Virus record (IMG/VR): IMGVR_UViG_3300010354_000282
Coordinates: 1-34,683 of that record
DNA: 34,683 bases
Strand: one strand, 5' to 3'
Source of the DNA: a virus
The position numbers were made by a program, and so were the translations under genes. Below, piece by piece: positions 32,144 through 34,683 of this stretch (its first letter is position 1; each line of letters opens with the position of its first letter). The notes below the pieces were generated by a model that worked only from the letters and a program-made list of their open reading frames with translations, was not told where the DNA came from and made no database searches.

Positions 32144-34544
32144 AGAGTTGGTTTCTGAAGTAGCACAACCACTTTCAAAAGGTGAGCAAAATTTTAAAGC
32201 CATGCATGGTAGCATGGATGATGCTATTTCAAAAGCAAAAAAAGTAGTTCCTGGTGTAACCGATCAAGATCACATTTTTAACGGTAATCCTAGAAAATTT
32301 GATGCACCTACAGCTTCTTATGAAAAAAATGAATCAGAATCTGCTTATGATAAAAGTTTAACAGCTGAAGCATTAGATCCAGTAGGTAAAGAAGATGCTG
32401 ATGTAAATAATGATGGTAAAAAAGACAAGACAGATTCTTATCTTAAGAATCGTCGCAAAGCAATAAGCGCTGCTGTCAAAGAAGAAAAAGATAAAAAGTG
32501 GACTGATGCTCATACTGCTTATTGGAATGATTTAGAAAAAAAAGCAGGTAATATTCTTCGTCAAGATAAAGTAGATAGATTGATTGCAGCTAAAAAAGCT
32601 GCAAAGCAAGCTACTAAAGTAAAAGAAGAAATAGAATTAGTTGATGAAAAAACTCTCACACCTGCAGAAATGAAAAAGAGAGAAGAAGTAGCTAAGGCTA
32701 TTGCTCGTGAAAATCCAAAAATGCCAATGGCTAAGAAGATGGCTATTGCAACTGCAACTGCAAAAAAAGTTACTGAAGCTCTTGTAGGTAAGCAAAAGAA
32801 TATTGATGCTAATAACAATAACAAAATTGACGCTCAAGATTTCAAACTGCTTAAATTAAAAAAAAAGGCAGTAAGTGAAGAAGCAGAAATTGATTATGAA
32901 GGTCAAATGGCAAAAGCAGAATTGAATGCCATTTGTGATAAAGCAGGAATTTTGTCTGAGATGTTAGATAATGACACTCAGCTAGAAGCCTGGTTACAAA
33001 CTAAAATCTCAAGAGCAAAAGACTATATCGACGCTGTACATGATTATCTAATGTACACTGATAAAGATGAACCAGCTTCACATGAAGGTGAAGAAGGTCA
33101 ATCAGGTGCAATGGCATCTAACTATACATCTTTCTTAAACCGTATGGGTGAAGAAGTAGAATTAGAAGAAGCTGTTACCGTAAAAAAATCTTCACACCCA
33201 TGGGGTAAAATGATCACTGTACATCATGGTTCATCACATTCTTTCCCATTACATCCAGAACATCAAGAAGCAATTGCTAAACTAAATGACGGTGAAAGCA
33301 CTTCATTCACTGATGAAACTAAGTCAAAAGTAACTGCACACAGAGAAGGTGACACAGTTCATCTTTCACATCGTGGTTCCAATACTAAGACTCCAGTAGC
33401 TATGTCACATTTCAAAGAAGAAAAAGAAATGTCACAGAAAAGCAAAGACGCTTATATGAACTACTGGAACGATCTTAATAGAGAAGCTGGTAATGAATTA
33501 AGAAGAGATAAAGTTAAAAAACTTCTAGCTGCAAAATTAACTGCTAAAAAGAAAGTTACTAAAGAAGAATTAGAATTAGACGAAGCATTTAAGTTAAAAA
33601 CTAAAGTTAGAATACATGCTCCAGGTAAAAGTTACCATAATATAGAAGGTACTATAGGTGAAGTACGTCCTGGATTATATAAAGGTGCTCCAAAAATGTT
33701 TACTGTATATCACGGTGAGCGTGGTGCTATTCAACTTCCTAAAGAAAACTTAAGACTTGTAAAAGAAGATGTTGAACTAGACGAAGCTAAACGCGGTCGT
33801 CCTCGTAAAGATGGTTCAAAAGCTGGTGATGATGAAGAAGGTGGTAGAGAGCATATCATTGTTCAACTACGTAAAGCAGAAAACCTTCGCGGTGAACGTC
33901 ATACTGAGTTTAATGATAGTTCAAAGCATAAGCTTCCTTTAGAGCATGTTAAGAAGGCTCTTAATATGCATACTAGCATGAAGCCAATTCAAAAAGGTGA
34001 ATTTGAAGCTCGTCTTGCAAAATCACATAAGTCATTCCATGATGCAATTTCTGGTAAACCTGCTGAACCTGCAAGACCAAGAGTATCACTTGCAAAATCA
34101 GTTAGAGAAGAAACAGAAGTAGTAGAAGATAAAGCTTATACTAGAGCATCTGATCGTACTTCTAAACGCGCTACTATACAAGCTGATGCTTCTGGACGAC
34201 CAGTAGTAAAAATGATACCTGTAAAGAGACGTAAAGAAATAGAAGTCATGCCTGAAGAAACTAACAAGGCAAACATGGCTCAAGATAGTATTGATCGTCT
34301 TAACGCAATGTCACCACAAGCATCTAAAGATAAAAAAGAAAAACTACCCCCTACACAAGGTAATAAGCCAATAGGTGGTGAAGAACAAGTTCAAGTAGGT
34401 AAGTTTTCTATGGCAGAAGAAATTACCCTAAATAAACTATATGAGAGTTTATCTGAACAAAACAAAGAGATGTTTAACACAAAAATGCAAACAGAAGAAG
34501 GTATACAATCACTTCTTAAATTTGCTCAGGAGCATGGATTCTGA
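32130..34544 (+). CDS. Multi-domain head-region protein with EF-hand-like loops, AT-hook and candidate protease sites
   Basis: This 804-aa, Lys/Glu-rich protein lies between the portal region and the end of the window, where T4 has head core and protease genes. Two EF-hand or dockerin-like loops are visible: D91[11 protein letters not shown]102 and D226[11 protein letters not shown]237. An AT-hook, KRGRPRK, spans 554-560. A helical block at about 123-173 is repeated at about 437-485 (YWNDL, then AGN, then LRxDKV). Small domains lie between, including an SH3- or KOW-like segment (about 490-545) and a helical segment (about 571-642). Several ELDEA or ELEEA sites (E347, E485, E552) fit the L-x-E cleavage rule of the T4 prohead protease gp21. 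It is probably a scaffold or internal head protein that is cut during maturation; this is inference. Confidence 0.75.
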   Translation: MKTFKELVSEVAQPLSKGEQNFKAMHGSMDDAISKAKKVVPGVTDQDHIFNGNPRKFDAPTASYEKNESESAYDKSLTAEALDPVGKEDADVNNDGKKDKTDSYLKNRRKAISAAVKEEKDKKWTDAHTAYWNDLEKKAGNILRQDKVDRLIAAKKAAKQATKVKEEIELVDEKTLTPAEMKKREEVAKAIARENPKMPMAKKMAIATATAKKVTEALVGKQKNIDANNNNKIDAQDFKLLKLKKKAVSEEAEIDYEGQMAKAELNAICDKAGILSEMLDNDTQLEAWLQTKISRAKDYIDAVHDYLMYTDKDEPASHEGEEGQSGAMASNYTSFLNRMGEEVELEEAVTVKKSSHPWGKMITVHHGSSHSFPLHPEHQEAIAKLNDGESTSFTDETKSKVTAHREGDTVHLSHRGSNTKTPVAMSHFKEEKEMSQKSKDAYMNYWNDLNREAGNELRRDKVKKLLAAKLTAKKKVTKEELELDEAFKLKTKVRIHAPGKSYHNIEGTIGEVRPGLYKGAPKMFTVYHGERGAIQLPKENLRLVKEDVELDEAKRGRPRKDGSKAGDDEEGGREHIIVQLRKAENLRGERHTEFNDSSKHKLPLEHVKKALNMHTSMKPIQKGEFEARLAKSHKSFHDAISGKPAEPARPRVSLAKSVREETEVVEDKAYTRASDRTSKRATIQADASGRPVVKMIPVKRRKEIEVMPEETNKANMAQDSIDRLNAMSPQASKDKKEKLPPTQGNKPIGGEEQVQVGKFSMAEEITLNKLYESLSEQNKEMFNTKMQTEEGIQSLLKFAQEHGF

Positions 34545-34683
34545 TGTCTACTGTATATAAATTTCTTGGCACAGAAGTAAGTATTTCTTCTGCTAATACT
34601 GTTAACTCTTCTAAGCTTGTAAGAGTTATTAACACTACTAATGCAGTAGCAGTTCTTGCTGTTGCAAACTCTACAGCAACTTA
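34544..34683 (+). CDS. Hypothetical protein, 5' part only (runs off the window)
   Basis: An ATG overlaps the preceding stop by one base (TGATG) and the frame stays open to the last base of the window, about 46 codons. The visible part begins [18 protein letters not shown] and continues through VRVINTTNAVAVLAVAN, which looks beta-rich and small-residue-rich. I associate this with small structural proteins near head genes of marine phages, but no family can be assigned from the fragment. Confidence 0.6.
   Translation, partial: MSTVYKFLGTEVSISSANTVNSSKLVRVINTTNAVAVLAVANSTAT

Noticed and set aside
32561-32837. Minus-strand open frames inside the 804-aa gene and elsewhere in the structural genes
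   Set aside because: They oppose well-conserved or compositionally consistent plus-strand genes and have no ribosome site or recognisable product.
34556-34563. TATAAATT as a late promoter
   Set aside because: It has a mismatch at the last base and lies inside the start of the last gene, downstream of its ATG.

Overview
This window is a structural-gene segment of the genome of a T4-like contractile-tailed phage (myovirus). The evidence is the syntenic block gp13-gp14-gp15-gp16-gp17-gp18-gp19-gp20 in T4 order on the + strand, and T4-type late promoter boxes (TATAAATA) upstream of several genes. The low-GC, AGA-rich coding and the many fibre proteins built from G-[YF]-[TQK]-G-S-x triplets suggest a marine phage of the kind that infects AT-rich bacteria such as SAR11 or picocyanobacteria. 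No host marker is present, so the host cannot be named.

Layout. (1) Positions 13-2648 hold a structural-type protein with a C-terminal Hint (intein/hedgehog-like) domain, followed by three small overlapping genes. (2) Positions 2645-5380 hold the only minus-strand gene, a 911-aa protein with three glycosyltransferase-like domains. (3) Positions 5437-22560 are a 17-kb adhesion cluster. It contains four collagen-like fibres, five glycine-rich proteins, a gp37-like protein with a tail-collar motif and six HxH motifs, a GH19 lysozyme and a PAAR spike tip. (4) Positions 22583-31879 hold the neck, tail completion, packaging, sheath, tube and portal genes, with a 2OG-Fe(II) oxygenase-like gene inserted between the terminase subunits. 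(5) Positions 31916-34683 hold a gp67-like small protein, an 804-aa head-region protein with EF-hand-like loops, an AT-hook and candidate prohead-protease sites, and the start of one further gene.

How the genes fit together. The gp13-gp20 products form the head-tail connector, packaging motor, contractile sheath, tube and portal. The fibre cluster supplies the host-recognition apparatus. The PAAR protein would cap the central spike, and the GH19 enzyme could open peptidoglycan at entry or at lysis. The glycosyltransferase, which is divergent from the largest collagen-like fibre, and the oxygenase are candidates for modifying the virion. This is an inference, discussed in the findings.

The genome is tightly packed: no gap between genes exceeds 60 bases. 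Several junctions are stop/start overlaps or direct abutments with no visible Shine-Dalgarno sequence. I saw no tRNA, CRISPR array, insertion sequence or integrase.
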